From JAUILH01 sp965230535 (GTDB lineage: Bacteria > Bacteroidota > Bacteroidia > Flavobacteriales_D > JAUILH01): a stretch of 64,000 nucleotides of DNA. Positions 1 to 7,879 of this stretch are shown piece by piece (the first letter of the stretch is position 1; the number at the start of each line of letters is the position of its first letter). The position numbers were made by a program, and so were the translations under genes. A model generated the notes under the pieces. The model searched no databases. It was not told where the DNA came from and was given only the letters and a program-made list of their open reading frames with translations. The stretch is from the NCBI GenBank assembly GCA_965230535.1, contig OZ246009.1:186001-250000 (forward strand). The letters are read 5' to 3'.

Positions 1-159
1 CTGACCCCAAATTCGCTTTAGTTTAAAGCAGATTGGATACCATTTTTCTTTGCGAGTTGTGATCCAAAAAGCCGGGTACATGATGGTGAGGGTAAGGTAA
101 AATACAATACCAAAGTACACCTTGTACAAAAGCCTGAATGGAGCCAACAAAAGATTCAT
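1..159 (-). CDS. PlsC-like 1-acyl-glycerol-3-phosphate acyltransferase, N-terminal fragment (cut by window edge)
   Basis: Only the first 53 codons are in the window; the frame stays open to base 1, so the gene continues outside. The visible part has a hydrophobic, probably membrane-inserted stretch (about residues 12-33) followed by the basic segment KEKWYP and FKLKRIWG. This matches, from family memory, the start of Bacteroidota PlsC-type acyltransferases, which add the second acyl chain to lysophosphatidate at the inner membrane. The catalytic HX4D motif would lie outside the window, so the assignment rests on the N-terminus alone. The gene is divergent from the barrel-protein gene at 235. 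Its -7 box (167-174) lies only seven bases before the ATG, implying a very short leader. Confidence 0.6.
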   Translation of the reverse strand, partial: MNLLLAPFRLLYKVYFGIVFYLTLTIMYPAFWITTRKEKWYPICFKLKRIWGQ

Positions 160-166
160 GAGGCCG

Positions 167-174
167 CAAATATA
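167..174 (-). promoter_or_regulatory. -7 promoter box of the PlsC-like gene
   Basis: The minus strand reads TATATTTG, an exact TAnnTTTG match (Bacteroidota -7 consensus). It ends seven bases before the ATG, so the transcript would be nearly leaderless. No convincing -33 TTTG was found. Confidence 0.5.
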
Positions 175-208
175 TGCAATCCGGAGAACCTGTGCGGACT
201 ATGATTGC

Positions 209-216
209 TATCTTTG
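209..216 (+). promoter_or_regulatory. -7 promoter box of the small barrel protein gene
   Basis: TATCTTTG is an exact TAnnTTTG match, 18 bases before the ATG at 235. Because it lies downstream of the alternative upstream start near 205, it supports the shorter reading frame. No clear -33 element. Confidence 0.55.
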
Positions 217-234
217 CAACAAATCAAAAATTCG

Positions 235-732
235 ATGAAAAGGTATCTATTCGCTTTAATTTTGAGTTTGTCATTTGCAGGAAGCTACGCACAAGTCCAT
301 TCTCATGCTCTTGGAATCAGAGGTGGGGCCGGTAACTATGGATCTGGTGGAGAATTGAGTTACCAGCACGCTTTGGGTGGTGAAAACCGTTTGGAGCTTG
401 ATTTGGGTTGGCGACGATACAATAGAAATAACGACAGATACAGCCATCTGGGAATTACAGGGATTTACCAATGGGTTTGGAATATTGAGGATGGTTTTAA
501 CTGGTATGCCGGTTTGGGTGGACAGCTGGGATTGTATTCAGATAAATACAACTCTGAAAACGATGGTGCTACTCTAAGTGTTGGAGGTCAACTTGGGATA
601 GAATACGACTTCAATCAACTGGGCGCACCTATCCAAATGAGCTTTGATATTCGCCCTATGTGGGGCTTTTTTAGCGGCTATAGCGGTATTGGCTATGGGG
701 CCGCTTTTTCGATAAGATATACCTGGGATTAG
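235..732 (+). CDS. small secreted/outer-membrane beta-barrel-like protein
   Basis: 165 aa. Residues 1-20 form a signal peptide (basic MKR, hydrophobic core, cleavage after SYA-Q). The rest consists of alternating short strands rich in Gly, Tyr and aromatic residues, ending with a strand of the type SIRYTWD. This pattern is typical of small 8-stranded outer-membrane barrels of Bacteroidota, though no specific family is recognised. The start was set at 235 rather than 205 because the signal peptide begins there and a -7 promoter box overlaps the upstream region. The stop codon interlocks with that of the convergent DUF2461 gene. Function unknown. Confidence 0.7.
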   Translation: MKRYLFALILSLSFAGSYAQVHSHALGIRGGAGNYGSGGELSYQHALGGENRLELDLGWRRYNRNNDRYSHLGITGIYQWVWNIEDGFNWYAGLGGQLGLYSDKYNSENDGATLSVGGQLGIEYDFNQLGAPIQMSFDIRPMWGFFSGYSGIGYGAAFSIRYTWD

Positions 733-1412
733 TCGATAGTAGACTCTCCGTTTAAATTTGTTGTCAGGTATTCCGACATCACATCAAAGAATGGAATCAT
801 GGCTTTAAAATGTTTGGCCACAATTTGAGAGCCGTTTTTGCTCATCAAATCATCATCATTCAAAGGCGTGCTCACCAAAAATTGCTTATAGCGCAGCAAA
901 TCAATATCTGCATGTTCCTTGTCAAATCCTTTTGGGGCTGTTTTCAGTTGTTCGCCTTCCATTTTTCCAAAACTCGATTTAAATGCTTTGGAATCAATGA
1001 CCTTTCTTAATGGCTCCGAGTTTAACTCAATTTGTTGCCTAATCAGAAGTAAATCTTCTTTACTTGGTCCCCAAAACCCGCCTCCAACAAAAGAATTACC
1101 TGGTTCTATGTGGTAGTAAAACCCGCCTCTTCTGGCTGCCGTGGCACGTCTAAACCCACCTCCCCAATGTGACTTGTAAGGTGTCTTATCCTTTGAAAAT
1201 CTAATGTCTTTGTAAATGCGCATCAGGCTTTTTTTGCCGGATACAGTCTCAATGCCATCAAACTTTTCCATCTCGATTAACAAATCATCTGCAAAAGCAA
1301 TCATACTTTGATGAGCCGCTTCATATTCCGACTTGTTTTTAGTGAACCACTCACGGTTGTTATTCTTCTTGATTTTCTTAAGAAAGGTGAAGACGTTTTT
1401 GTCGATTTGCAT
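729..1412 (-). CDS. DUF2461 family protein (TIGR02453-like)
   Basis: 227 aa. The sequence carries the family hallmarks I recognise: an N-terminal FLKKIKKNNNREWF segment, then KSLMRIYKDIRFSKDKTPYK, and HIEPGNSFVGGGFW in the middle. The family is widespread and its biochemical role is unsettled. A longer frame starts with TTG at 1430, but the ATG at 1412 is preferred: the -7 box TAAATTTG (1428-1435) overlaps that TTG, so the longer start would not be transcribed. No signal peptide, so cytoplasmic. It converges on the barrel-protein gene with a 4-base overlap of stop codons and diverges from trpS. Confidence 0.85.
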   Translation of the reverse strand: MQIDKNVFTFLKKIKKNNNREWFTKNKSEYEAAHQSMIAFADDLLIEMEKFDGIETVSGKKSLMRIYKDIRFSKDKTPYKSHWGGGFRRATAARRGGFYYHIEPGNSFVGGGFWGPSKEDLLLIRQQIELNSEPLRKVIDSKAFKSSFGKMEGEQLKTAPKGFDKEHADIDLLRYKQFLVSTPLNDDDLMSKNGSQIVAKHFKAMIPFFDVMSEYLTTNLNGESTID

Positions 1413-1427
1413 AATTTGAGTTTTATC

Positions 1428-1435
1428 CAAATTTA
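1428..1435 (-). promoter_or_regulatory. -7 promoter box of the DUF2461 gene
   Basis: The minus strand reads TAAATTTG, an exact TAnnTTTG match, 15 bases before the chosen ATG at 1412. It decides the start codon of the gene. Confidence 0.5.
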
Positions 1436-1519
1436 CACATCTTATTCATATAAAATCACCCGAATTTTATCACCCAAACACTCGAAGAATCTTGTAACTT
1501 TAACCGCAAATTTTTAAGC

Positions 1520-2488
1520 ATGGCAAGAATTCTTACAGGTATACAAAGTACAGGAACTCCTCATCTGGGTAATATTTTAGGTGCCATTATTCCGGCAATC
1601 GAGATGTCTCAGTCTTCAGAAAACGACTCTTTTTTATTCATTGCAGACATGCACTCTCTAACTCAAATTAAAAATGGTGAAGAGTTAAGGGAAGGCACGT
1701 ATAGTGTGGCTGCTACCTGGCTGGCTTTTGGTCTCGATCCTGAAAGGACTGTTTTTTACAGACAAAGTGATGTGCCGGAATGTACTGAGTTGACCTGGTA
1801 TTTGAGCTGCTACTTCCCGTATTCAAGGTTGAGTTTGGCTCATTCTTTTAAGGATAAGGCAGATCGCTTACAAGATGTGAATGCTGGACTTTTTACCTAT
1901 CCTGTTTTGATGGCAGCCGATATTTTATTGTATGATGCCAATTATGTGCCCGTTGGTAAAGATCAAAAGCAGCACTTGGAGTTTACGCAGGATGTTGCCA
2001 GAAGAATGAACAATGATTTGGGTGAGGTGCTGGTGGTGCCGGAGGTGAAGCATAATGAAGCCACCATGCTCATTCCCGGAACAGATGGAGAGAAAATGAG
2101 TAAGTCTCGAGACAACTTCATTAATATCTTCTTACCAGAGAAAAAGCTCAGAAAACAGATCATGCGTATTGAAACAGATAGTACACCTCTGGAGGAACCT
2201 AAAAATCCGGATACATGTAATGTATTTGCGCTCTACAAAATACTGGGCAACGATGATCAGGTAGCTGAAATGAGAAGCAATTATGAAAATGGCGGCTATG
2301 GATATGGTCATGCCAAACAAGCACTGTATGAACTGGTTCTTGAAAAATTCTCAAAGCAAAGAGAGCGGTATGACGAACTCATGTCTGACAAAACTTTACT
2401 TGACGACGAATTGAGAAAAGGTGCTGATAAAGCCAGAAAGGTCGCTCAACAAGTTATTAAGCGCGTTCGAACTAAAGTAGGCTACTAA
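1520..2488 (+). CDS. trpS: tryptophanyl-tRNA synthetase
   Basis: 322 aa, the normal length of bacterial TrpRS. It charges tRNA-Trp with tryptophan using ATP. Class I signatures are both visible: the HIGH-type motif as HLGN (residues 15-18, after TGTP) and KMSKS (192-196). The segments LTWYLSCYFPYSRLSLAHSFKDK and PVGKDQKQHLEFTQDVARR are typical of the active-site region of this enzyme. Cytoplasmic. It stands alone, divergent from the DUF2461 gene; a weak -7-like TAACTTTA lies at 1495-1502. The ATG at 1520 begins exactly where the conserved N-terminus does. Confidence 0.97.
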   Translation: MARILTGIQSTGTPHLGNILGAIIPAIEMSQSSENDSFLFIADMHSLTQIKNGEELREGTYSVAATWLAFGLDPERTVFYRQSDVPECTELTWYLSCYFPYSRLSLAHSFKDKADRLQDVNAGLFTYPVLMAADILLYDANYVPVGKDQKQHLEFTQDVARRMNNDLGEVLVVPEVKHNEATMLIPGTDGEKMSKSRDNFINIFLPEKKLRKQIMRIETDSTPLEEPKNPDTCNVFALYKILGNDDQVAEMRSNYENGGYGYGHAKQALYELVLEKFSKQRERYDELMSDKTLLDDELRKGADKARKVAQQVIKRVRTKVGY

Positions 2489-2534
2489 ATGGGAGATTAT
2501 ACCTAACTTCTTCTTCAGAACTAACTTAACACAT

Positions 2535-4061
2535 ATGAGAAAACTTTTACCTTTAATTTTATTGCTAGCAGGATTTCAGACAAGTGCTCAGCATATTTGT
2601 GTGGATACTTTGATGTATACAACCTCTAAAACTACTGTTGCTGAAGCACAGTCTTGTTCTATTCCGGATTTATATGTTCAGGTTGCTCAACGGTATGAAG
2701 CGCCAACAACCATAGATATTCATGGCGTATGTTATTATGCATATACCGCTCCATCGGCAGGGGCTCCTGCTCAGGTTCAGGTACATTTATATGATGTGGA
2801 TGGCACAACAGACTTACCAGGAACAGCATTGGCTACTGTTGGAGACGTGATTCCATTGGGATCGGGGACTCCCCATACCGACTTTAGAAGGTGTGTGACA
2901 TTTCCTGCTCCGGTAACTGTGAGCAGCGATTTTTATGTGGCTTTTGATGGGTCAGGAACTAATGAACCTGTTGGAATTACAAGAAATAGTTTTAGTGCCG
3001 AAGACGGTAATCTTGAGGCTTTAAGTGCTGTGTATTTTGACGATGGCAGCGGAGCAGCTTATGTGAGATGGTACAACCAAACCACTGATCCTGCATTCAC
3101 ATCTGGCAGTCCACCCAATGGCTGGAATTACGATTATTTGATTGAACCGATTGTGTCTTACAGTTCTTTCCATAATTCTTTGTCAACAGACACGCTTTGT
3201 GTGGGATCAGATTTATGTGTTCAGTTAGACTCAACGGATTCTGTTTTAGTACATAAAATGTACGATGATGATTTGGCTTACCCAACAATTACAACCGATT
3301 GGGGAGATGGCAGTACATCTAGTGGAGACAGTGTGTGTCATATTTATTCCACTCAGGGGAATTATACCATTGTTCGTAGCATCAGCCATGGTTGGGATAC
3401 GGAATGCCTGATCACAGATACTTTGATGGTACATGTGGCAGGTGCCTCTTCCGGAACTGATGTTCAGACGGCATGTGGTCCGTTTGTTTGGATCGATGGG
3501 AATACCTATACAACTTCCAACAACACGGCTACAGACACTTTGATAAACGCTGTAGGATGTGACAGTGTGATTACTTTGAATCTGACAATAAGTGTTATTG
3601 ATACGAACGTGACGCCAAGTGGATTTACCTTAACGGCTGATATGTCGGGAGCCAATTACCAATGGATAGATTGTGATAACGGCAATGCAGCAATCAGTGG
3701 AGCGACCAACCAAAGTTATACGGCGACAGCCAATGGAAATTATGCAGTAGTTGTTGATGACGGTACTTGCGCGGATACTTCTGATTGCCATTCTATAACA
3801 GGGATTGGAATCGAAGAGCCTTCGGTAAACAAATTAGTAAATATGTACCCGAATCCGAATTACACAGGTCAGCTTCACATCAATTACGATGGTGTGGTGA
3901 ACAGTGTTGAGGTATACGATCAAACCGGAAGATTACTTGAGTCTTCTCGTTTAAATAAGAGAATTCTTGATTTGGGAGATTTAAGTACCGGAAGTTATGT
4001 CCTTAAAATTTATACAGATAAGGGACAGGCGATTAAGCAGTTGATTTATCGACGAGACTAG
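2535..4061 (+). CDS. T9SS-secreted protein with PKD-like domain
   Basis: 508 aa. Signal peptide at 1-18 (MRKLLPLILLLAGFQTSA). Residues of about 20-215 look like an extracellular beta-sandwich with cysteines. About 215-300 form a PKD-like domain (WGDGS... HIYSTQGNYTI). A short Cys-containing repeat follows (CGPFVWIDGNTYTTSNN... GCDSVITLNLTI), a segment often seen in flavobacterial adhesins. The C-terminal 75 residues (MYPNPNYTGQL to QLIYRRD) are a type A T9SS sorting domain. The protein is therefore exported through Sec and then T9SS, and is either surface-attached or released. No enzymatic motif seen; a binding or structural role is possible. Confidence 0.88.
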   Translation: MRKLLPLILLLAGFQTSAQHICVDTLMYTTSKTTVAEAQSCSIPDLYVQVAQRYEAPTTIDIHGVCYYAYTAPSAGAPAQVQVHLYDVDGTTDLPGTALATVGDVIPLGSGTPHTDFRRCVTFPAPVTVSSDFYVAFDGSGTNEPVGITRNSFSAEDGNLEALSAVYFDDGSGAAYVRWYNQTTDPAFTSGSPPNGWNYDYLIEPIVSYSSFHNSLSTDTLCVGSDLCVQLDSTDSVLVHKMYDDDLAYPTITTDWGDGSTSSGDSVCHIYSTQGNYTIVRSISHGWDTECLITDTLMVHVAGASSGTDVQTACGPFVWIDGNTYTTSNNTATDTLINAVGCDSVITLNLTISVIDTNVTPSGFTLTADMSGANYQWIDCDNGNAAISGATNQSYTATANGNYAVVVDDGTCADTSDCHSITGIGIEEPSVNKLVNMYPNPNYTGQLHINYDGVVNSVEVYDQTGRLLESSRLNKRILDLGDLSTGSYVLKIYTDKGQAIKQLIYRRD

Positions 4062-4110
4062 ATTTATGGAATTTTGGACCTGATGACATCTAATTTGTAA
4101 ATTAGCTACT

Positions 4111-4755
4111 ATGTCTGAAGTTGTATACCCATGTCCGGAAAAAAATTGGGAAGATCTTGAAGGCGATTCTAATGAGAGTCGCTTTTGTGACCTCTGTCTC
4201 AAAAAAGTATACGCCAAGAAACAAAACAGATCGGTTTATTGCGGAGTAGATAATTCCACAGGAATGAGTTATCATACCTTTTTGGCCAGATTCACGGTTA
4301 TCCTGTTCTTCGTGTTTGGTGCCGGATTGTTTACCAATGTCACTGCCCAGGTTCAGGACTCTCTTAAGCAAGAAACACACTCAACAAATGAAGGGGTAGG
4401 TGAGATTAAGGGAACATTAGATGATGGGGAAAACAAGGAACCAATTCCTTTTGCTCAGGTTATTTTATGGCAAAATGGAGTGATGGTTACCGGTGCTCAA
4501 TCAGATTTTGATGGCAGATACAGACTGGTTGCGAGCCCTGGTGTTTATCAAATAGAGGTAAGGTACGTGGGTTACAAAACTCCTGAAAAAAAGGAAATAG
4601 TAATAGAGCGAGATAAAATTACTTTCCATGATCTTACTATCACTCAGGAACACAGCCCAATTGTTGGTATTGTGGTTGAACCACCCTATCGACTGGAAGA
4701 TCACAGATCAACTACTTTCAGAAGGAAAGAAGTGAGACGTCACCCAAAAAGATGA
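4111..4755 (+). CDS. membrane protein with cytosolic Cys motif and carboxypeptidase-regulatory-like domain
   Basis: 214 aa. The N-terminus is not a signal peptide. It is a roughly 50-residue Cys-containing module with C8-P, RFC26-DLC29-KKVY and C44, like the CP..W......RFC..C.K.V module known in many Bacteroidota regulatory membrane proteins; it may bind a metal (inference). One membrane helix follows at about 58-78, then a carboxypeptidase-D regulatory-like beta-sandwich (about 95-185: GEIKGTLDD... SDFDGRYRL... YVGYK) and a basic tail. The topology suggests cytosolic Cys module, one helix, periplasmic sandwich. Its TGA overlaps the ATG of the next gene (ATGA), so the two are probably translationally coupled. 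Function unknown. Confidence 0.75.
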   Translation: MSEVVYPCPEKNWEDLEGDSNESRFCDLCLKKVYAKKQNRSVYCGVDNSTGMSYHTFLARFTVILFFVFGAGLFTNVTAQVQDSLKQETHSTNEGVGEIKGTLDDGENKEPIPFAQVILWQNGVMVTGAQSDFDGRYRLVASPGVYQIEVRYVGYKTPEKKEIVIERDKITFHDLTITQEHSPIVGIVVEPPYRLEDHRSTTFRRKEVRRHPKR

Positions 4756-5219
4756 TTTCAAGAATCGTCATATTTATTGGTTTACTCTGCTTTTTGCGGT
4801 CAGGAGTTTATGCTCAGAAAATACCGCCTCTCCAAAAAAGAAAAGCTTTGGTATATGGAACAATCACAGGCAGTCTGGTAGATAGTCTTGTTGGAAAGGC
4901 ACCTCCTTGCTGTCAACTTCATTTTGTCACCGATAGCTCCGGATATACCAGAACCTGCACTGGTGATGATGGCCACTTCTCTTTCAAAACCGATCCGGCA
5001 GAAAATTATACCGTAAGACTCAGCTGCGATGGTTATAAAGAAGCTGTTTTCAATAATGTTCAGGTCGGTTCGGGTGAAACCAGACATCTGGAAATATCTC
5101 TCAAAAGAATTCCCGGAATCGAACCAAGATGGCTACAACCAAGGTTAATGGATCCAGACCCCAGAACCAAAAATATCACCACGTTTAAAAGAGGAAGCAT
5201 AGACAAAGTTCACCATTGA
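4752..5219 (+). CDS. secreted carboxypeptidase-regulatory-like domain protein
   Basis: 155 aa. Signal peptide at 1-21 (hydrophobic core, cleavage after VYA-Q). Residues of about 34-118 form a carboxypeptidase-D regulatory-like sandwich (YGTITGSLVDSL... DDGHFSFKT... CDGYKEAVFNNV). It is the second gene of a pair: its ATG overlaps the stop of the upstream gene, which carries the same domain type, so the two probably act together in the envelope. A pair of cysteines (PPCCQL and RTCTGDD) may form disulfides. No catalytic motif; function unknown. Confidence 0.7.
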   Translation: MISRIVIFIGLLCFLRSGVYAQKIPPLQKRKALVYGTITGSLVDSLVGKAPPCCQLHFVTDSSGYTRTCTGDDGHFSFKTDPAENYTVRLSCDGYKEAVFNNVQVGSGETRHLEISLKRIPGIEPRWLQPRLMDPDPRTKNITTFKRGSIDKVHH

Positions 5220-5255
5220 TACGCCTTTGGGAGATATAGCCTTGGGAATATGCAT

Positions 5256-5630
5256 TTAATTTTGTGGTCTTCCAGATTCTATCCAACATTCTATACGTTG
5301 AATATCGTCTTCATCTAACCTATTGGATTGAAATGGCATTCCCGTAACCCCAGGACTAAACTTAATTGACTCCAGAAAACGAGGGTCACCAGACTCATTT
5401 CGAATATCGGTGTAACTTTCCAGAACAATATCGTTAGCACTGGTTGTAACATCATGACACCCTGTAACGGAACAATTTTGTCGTATCACTGGAAGCACGT
5501 CATTAGTATAGCTTATATCGTTGCAATCTATCGGATCAGCATCTTCAGGCTTGAGTGCTTTATCCTTGGTACATGCCCAGCACATAAAAAGGCTGGTTAA
5601 AAAAATATATGTGATGTTATTTTTACTCAA
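5256..5630 (-). CDS. small lipoprotein with c-type-cytochrome-like CX4CH motif
   Basis: 124 aa from a TTG start (no ATG is available before the hydrophobic segment). The N-terminus looks like a lipoprotein signal ending at C20. The body resembles the small Bacteroidota cytochrome-like proteins: SYTNDVLPVIRQNC53-SVTG-C58-H59, later GM98-P, and a C-terminal DDIQRIECWIESGRPQN segment matching the usual L..DI..I..WI..GAP ending. The haem motif is CX4CH instead of the standard CX2CH, so haem attachment is likely but unproven. The start overlaps the end of the cupredoxin gene by eight bases, implying translational coupling and a shared electron-transfer role. Confidence 0.65.
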   Translation of the reverse strand: MSKNNITYIFLTSLFMCWACTKDKALKPEDADPIDCNDISYTNDVLPVIRQNCSVTGCHDVTTSANDIVLESYTDIRNESGDPRFLESIKFSPGVTGMPFQSNRLDEDDIQRIECWIESGRPQN

Positions 5631-6243
5631 TCCTTATTTTCTTACTGGTGGCACCTTGCTTTGATGTCACTGATATTAGATAGATTCCTTGCGTTATATT
5701 ATTGTACTTAACACGAGTCTCTCCATTTGAGCATTCACCTGACATACATAGTCTGCCAGATAAGTCGCTGATCATATAAGAGTCGGTATGTTTGGTGCCT
5801 GATAATAGAATAAGCTGGTCAGAACCGTAAAGTTGAATCGATACATTCAGTTCATTGGAATTATCAAAAATGTTGTTTGCGCCATTAACTGTTACAGTTC
5901 CGAATTGGGTGAGGGCATGGGAGCCGACAGGGCAATTATAGTCGTACACACCTGGTACGGTAAATACAAATTCATATACCCATCCCGAGCCGGCGGATCC
6001 ACTTGAAAATGAGGCAGGATTACTAGAAAAAGAAGCCTGAGAGCCATCAATACTATGCCAACCTTCGACATTTGTCCATCTAACGGTATCCCCAACATTT
6101 ATTGTAATGTGTTGAGGTGAAAAATAAGGGTCAGGTGTAGATGAGTTGGGCGTGCCACCGACTTCAACATGGTGCAGTACTTGAGAGAATGAATTGGATA
6201 TGCAAAGTAGGAGGATTAGAGTTAATATAGATTTCATAGACAT
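5623..6243 (-). CDS. cupredoxin (plastocyanin/azurin-like) with T9SS sorting domain
   Basis: 206 aa. Signal peptide at 1-20. Residues 22-120 are a cupredoxin fold: ITINVGDTVRWTN, then H63 (GWHS), and C104-PVGS-H109 near the end. Three of the four type 1 copper ligands are thus present. The usual axial Met is absent: the H+4 and H+5 positions are Gln113 and Phe114. Residues 134-206 form a type A T9SS sorting domain, so the copper protein is exported to or beyond the outer membrane. Two in-frame ATGs (6243 and 6237) are possible. It is the first gene of a two-gene operon with the overlapping cytochrome-like lipoprotein. Confidence 0.85.
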   Translation of the reverse strand: MSMKSILTLILLLCISNSFSQVLHHVEVGGTPNSSTPDPYFSPQHITINVGDTVRWTNVEGWHSIDGSQASFSSNPASFSSGSAGSGWVYEFVFTVPGVYDYNCPVGSHALTQFGTVTVNGANNIFDNSNELNVSIQLYGSDQLILLSGTKHTDSYMISDLSGRLCMSGECSNGETRVKYNNITQGIYLISVTSKQGATSKKIRIE

Positions 6244-6347
6244 AATAATTTATGCCACAAAGATCTTAGGAGTAGGGTAGAAAGTATTTGTATAAATCCG
6301 ACCAATGCTTGCAAAAATCACACATAGCAGTGCTAATTTGAAAATCA

Positions 6348-7208
6348 CTATTGAATTCTTATTCTACTGTTTGTTCTAAATTGATTAGGGGATATATTGG
6401 TAAATTTTTTGAAAAAATTGCTCAAATGGGCTGCATCTGTGAAATTCATTAGATACGCTATTTCTTTTACTGAGTTATCGGTGTAAGTCAGCAGTCGTTT
6501 AATCTCTATAACAGCTCTTTCGGCAATAAACTCCTGTGCAGTTTTTCCAAAGTTCTGTTTAACCAGTTTGTTTAGGGTTTTCCCGGAAACACCAAGAGAT
6601 TCAGCGTAAAATGAAGTTTTTCTTTTAGTAACAATGTTGCTTTCCACCAGAAGGGCAAGTTGATTGATTACGGCATTCTCATTGATTTTTCTGACAAACT
6701 CCTGACGTTCTCTGAAACAATTTGATACGAAAATATGCAAGTATGAACTCAATACATCCTGACAATGTTGACCATTGTTTTTAATCTCATTATGCATTTG
6801 ATAGATTAAATCGATCAGTAGTTTATATGTGCTCTCTTTTAATTGGATAACAGGATAGTGATTAAACCCGGAAAGTGATGTTTGATTTTGAAGCATATTT
6901 TTTAACACAGAAGACCCCAATAAAAACTCCTTGTTGAACATGAGTAAATGGCCTTCGGAGTCCGGAGACCTTTTAACATGATGCACCTGACCCGGGTTAA
7001 CAAAGTGGGCCACATTTGGTTTAATATCATAGGCTTTAAAATCTATTTCATGAGACCCCTCACCCTCAGTAAATAGAAATATTTCATAGTATCCATGCCT
7101 GTGTGGTACTGAATCGTCATACTGATTTTTCTTATCCAACGACATCAATGTTAAGAAGGGCAAACCTGCCGTAAATGTGAGCTTGTGTGTTGGAATTTCC
7201 TGAGACAT
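6348..7208 (-). CDS. AraC family transcriptional regulator
   Basis: 286 aa. The N-terminal half is a cupin-like sensing domain (about 15-110; PHRHGYYEIFLFTEGEGSHEID, NPGQVHH). The C-terminal 90 residues are a two-HTH AraC domain (SLGVSGKTLNKLVKQNFG and SVKEIAYLMNFTDAAHLSNFFKK). It binds DNA in response to a small, unidentified ligand. It is transcribed away from the TetR-SDR operon; the 142-bp intergenic region could serve both, but the operator seen there is placed for the TetR gene. Confidence 0.92.
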   Translation of the reverse strand: MSQEIPTHKLTFTAGLPFLTLMSLDKKNQYDDSVPHRHGYYEIFLFTEGEGSHEIDFKAYDIKPNVAHFVNPGQVHHVKRSPDSEGHLLMFNKEFLLGSSVLKNMLQNQTSLSGFNHYPVIQLKESTYKLLIDLIYQMHNEIKNNGQHCQDVLSSYLHIFVSNCFRERQEFVRKINENAVINQLALLVESNIVTKRKTSFYAESLGVSGKTLNKLVKQNFGKTAQEFIAERAVIEIKRLLTYTDNSVKEIAYLMNFTDAAHLSNFFKKFTNISPNQFRTNSRIRIQ

Positions 7209-7300
7209 TGGACTTGTTATGGTATGGGCAATAGTATCAAAATCCAGGCCTCTTATCTAATAAACATATGGTATTATATTCATTATTCTTGCATTCTTAT

Positions 7301-7331
7301 TTTGCAGGTAAACTTTTTTGATATACATTTG
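7301..7331 (+). promoter_or_regulatory. promoter of the TetR-SDR operon (-33 TTTG, -7 TACATTTG)
   Basis: TTTG at 7301-7304, then 19 bases, then TACATTTG at 7324-7331. Both boxes and the spacing match the Bacteroidota vegetative promoter. The predicted transcription start falls inside the palindrome at 7331-7346. Confidence 0.8.
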
Positions 7332-7346
7332 TGAGTGATTACTCAC
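7331..7346 (+). promoter_or_regulatory. palindromic operator, probably for the TetR regulator
   Basis: GTGAGTGATTACTCAC is a perfect inverted repeat (GTGAGT, 4-bp spacer GATT, ACTCAC). It overlaps the last base of the -7 box, covers the predicted transcription start and ends four bases before the tetR-like ATG. This is the expected position for autorepression by the TetR protein encoded next. Confidence 0.75.
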
Positions 7347-7350
7347 TTTT

Positions 7351-7878
7351 ATGACAGAAAAACAATTTCAAATTATGCTTGCGGCCCTACAGCTATTTGC
7401 AGAAAATGGAGTAGATGCCACACCAACCAGCAAAATTGCCAAAACAGCAGGGGTGTCCGAAGGACTTATCTTCAGACATTTTAGTAATAAAGACGGGCTT
7501 TTGAATGCCATTTTGGAATATGGAGGAGAGCGCGTTCTGGCTTTTTACGAGACCATAGCTCAGGAACAAGATCCAAAGCTTATCATCAGGCAAATCATAG
7601 AATTACCATTTAACATTGACGAGTCTGAGTACGGCTTCTGGAGGTTGATTTATACACTTAAATGGCAAAAGAGAACACATCTGGAACACATTTCAGAACA
7701 GATGTTGAGTATATCGGCAAAAGCATTTAAAGACATGGGATATGAAAACCCTGAGTTGGAAGCAGAAATGCTCCTGATACTACTGGATGGAGTTGCAACA
7801 AGAGCCTTGCTCACAGAGCAATACGATATAAAAGATAAGGTTAGACAAAAATTACTAGAACAATATAAACTCAAATAA
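7351..7878 (+). CDS. TetR/AcrR family transcriptional regulator
   Basis: 175 aa. Residues 1-50 are a TetR HTH: ALQLFAENGVDATPTSKIAKTAGVSEGLIFRHFSNKDGLL. The remainder is the helical ligand/dimer domain (somewhat short for the family). It probably represses its own operon through the palindrome at 7331-7346. The next gene starts after a single base, so an SDR reductase is co-transcribed, and its substrate or product may be related to the inducer (inference). Confidence 0.93.
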   Translation: MTEKQFQIMLAALQLFAENGVDATPTSKIAKTAGVSEGLIFRHFSNKDGLLNAILEYGGERVLAFYETIAQEQDPKLIIRQIIELPFNIDESEYGFWRLIYTLKWQKRTHLEHISEQMLSISAKAFKDMGYENPELEAEMLLILLDGVATRALLTEQYDIKDKVRQKLLEQYKLK

Positions 7879-7879
7879 A

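Noticed and set aside
205..234. Start of the barrel protein at 205
   Set aside because: The -7 box TATCTTTG lies at 209-216, inside that extension, and the signal peptide begins at the ATG at 235.
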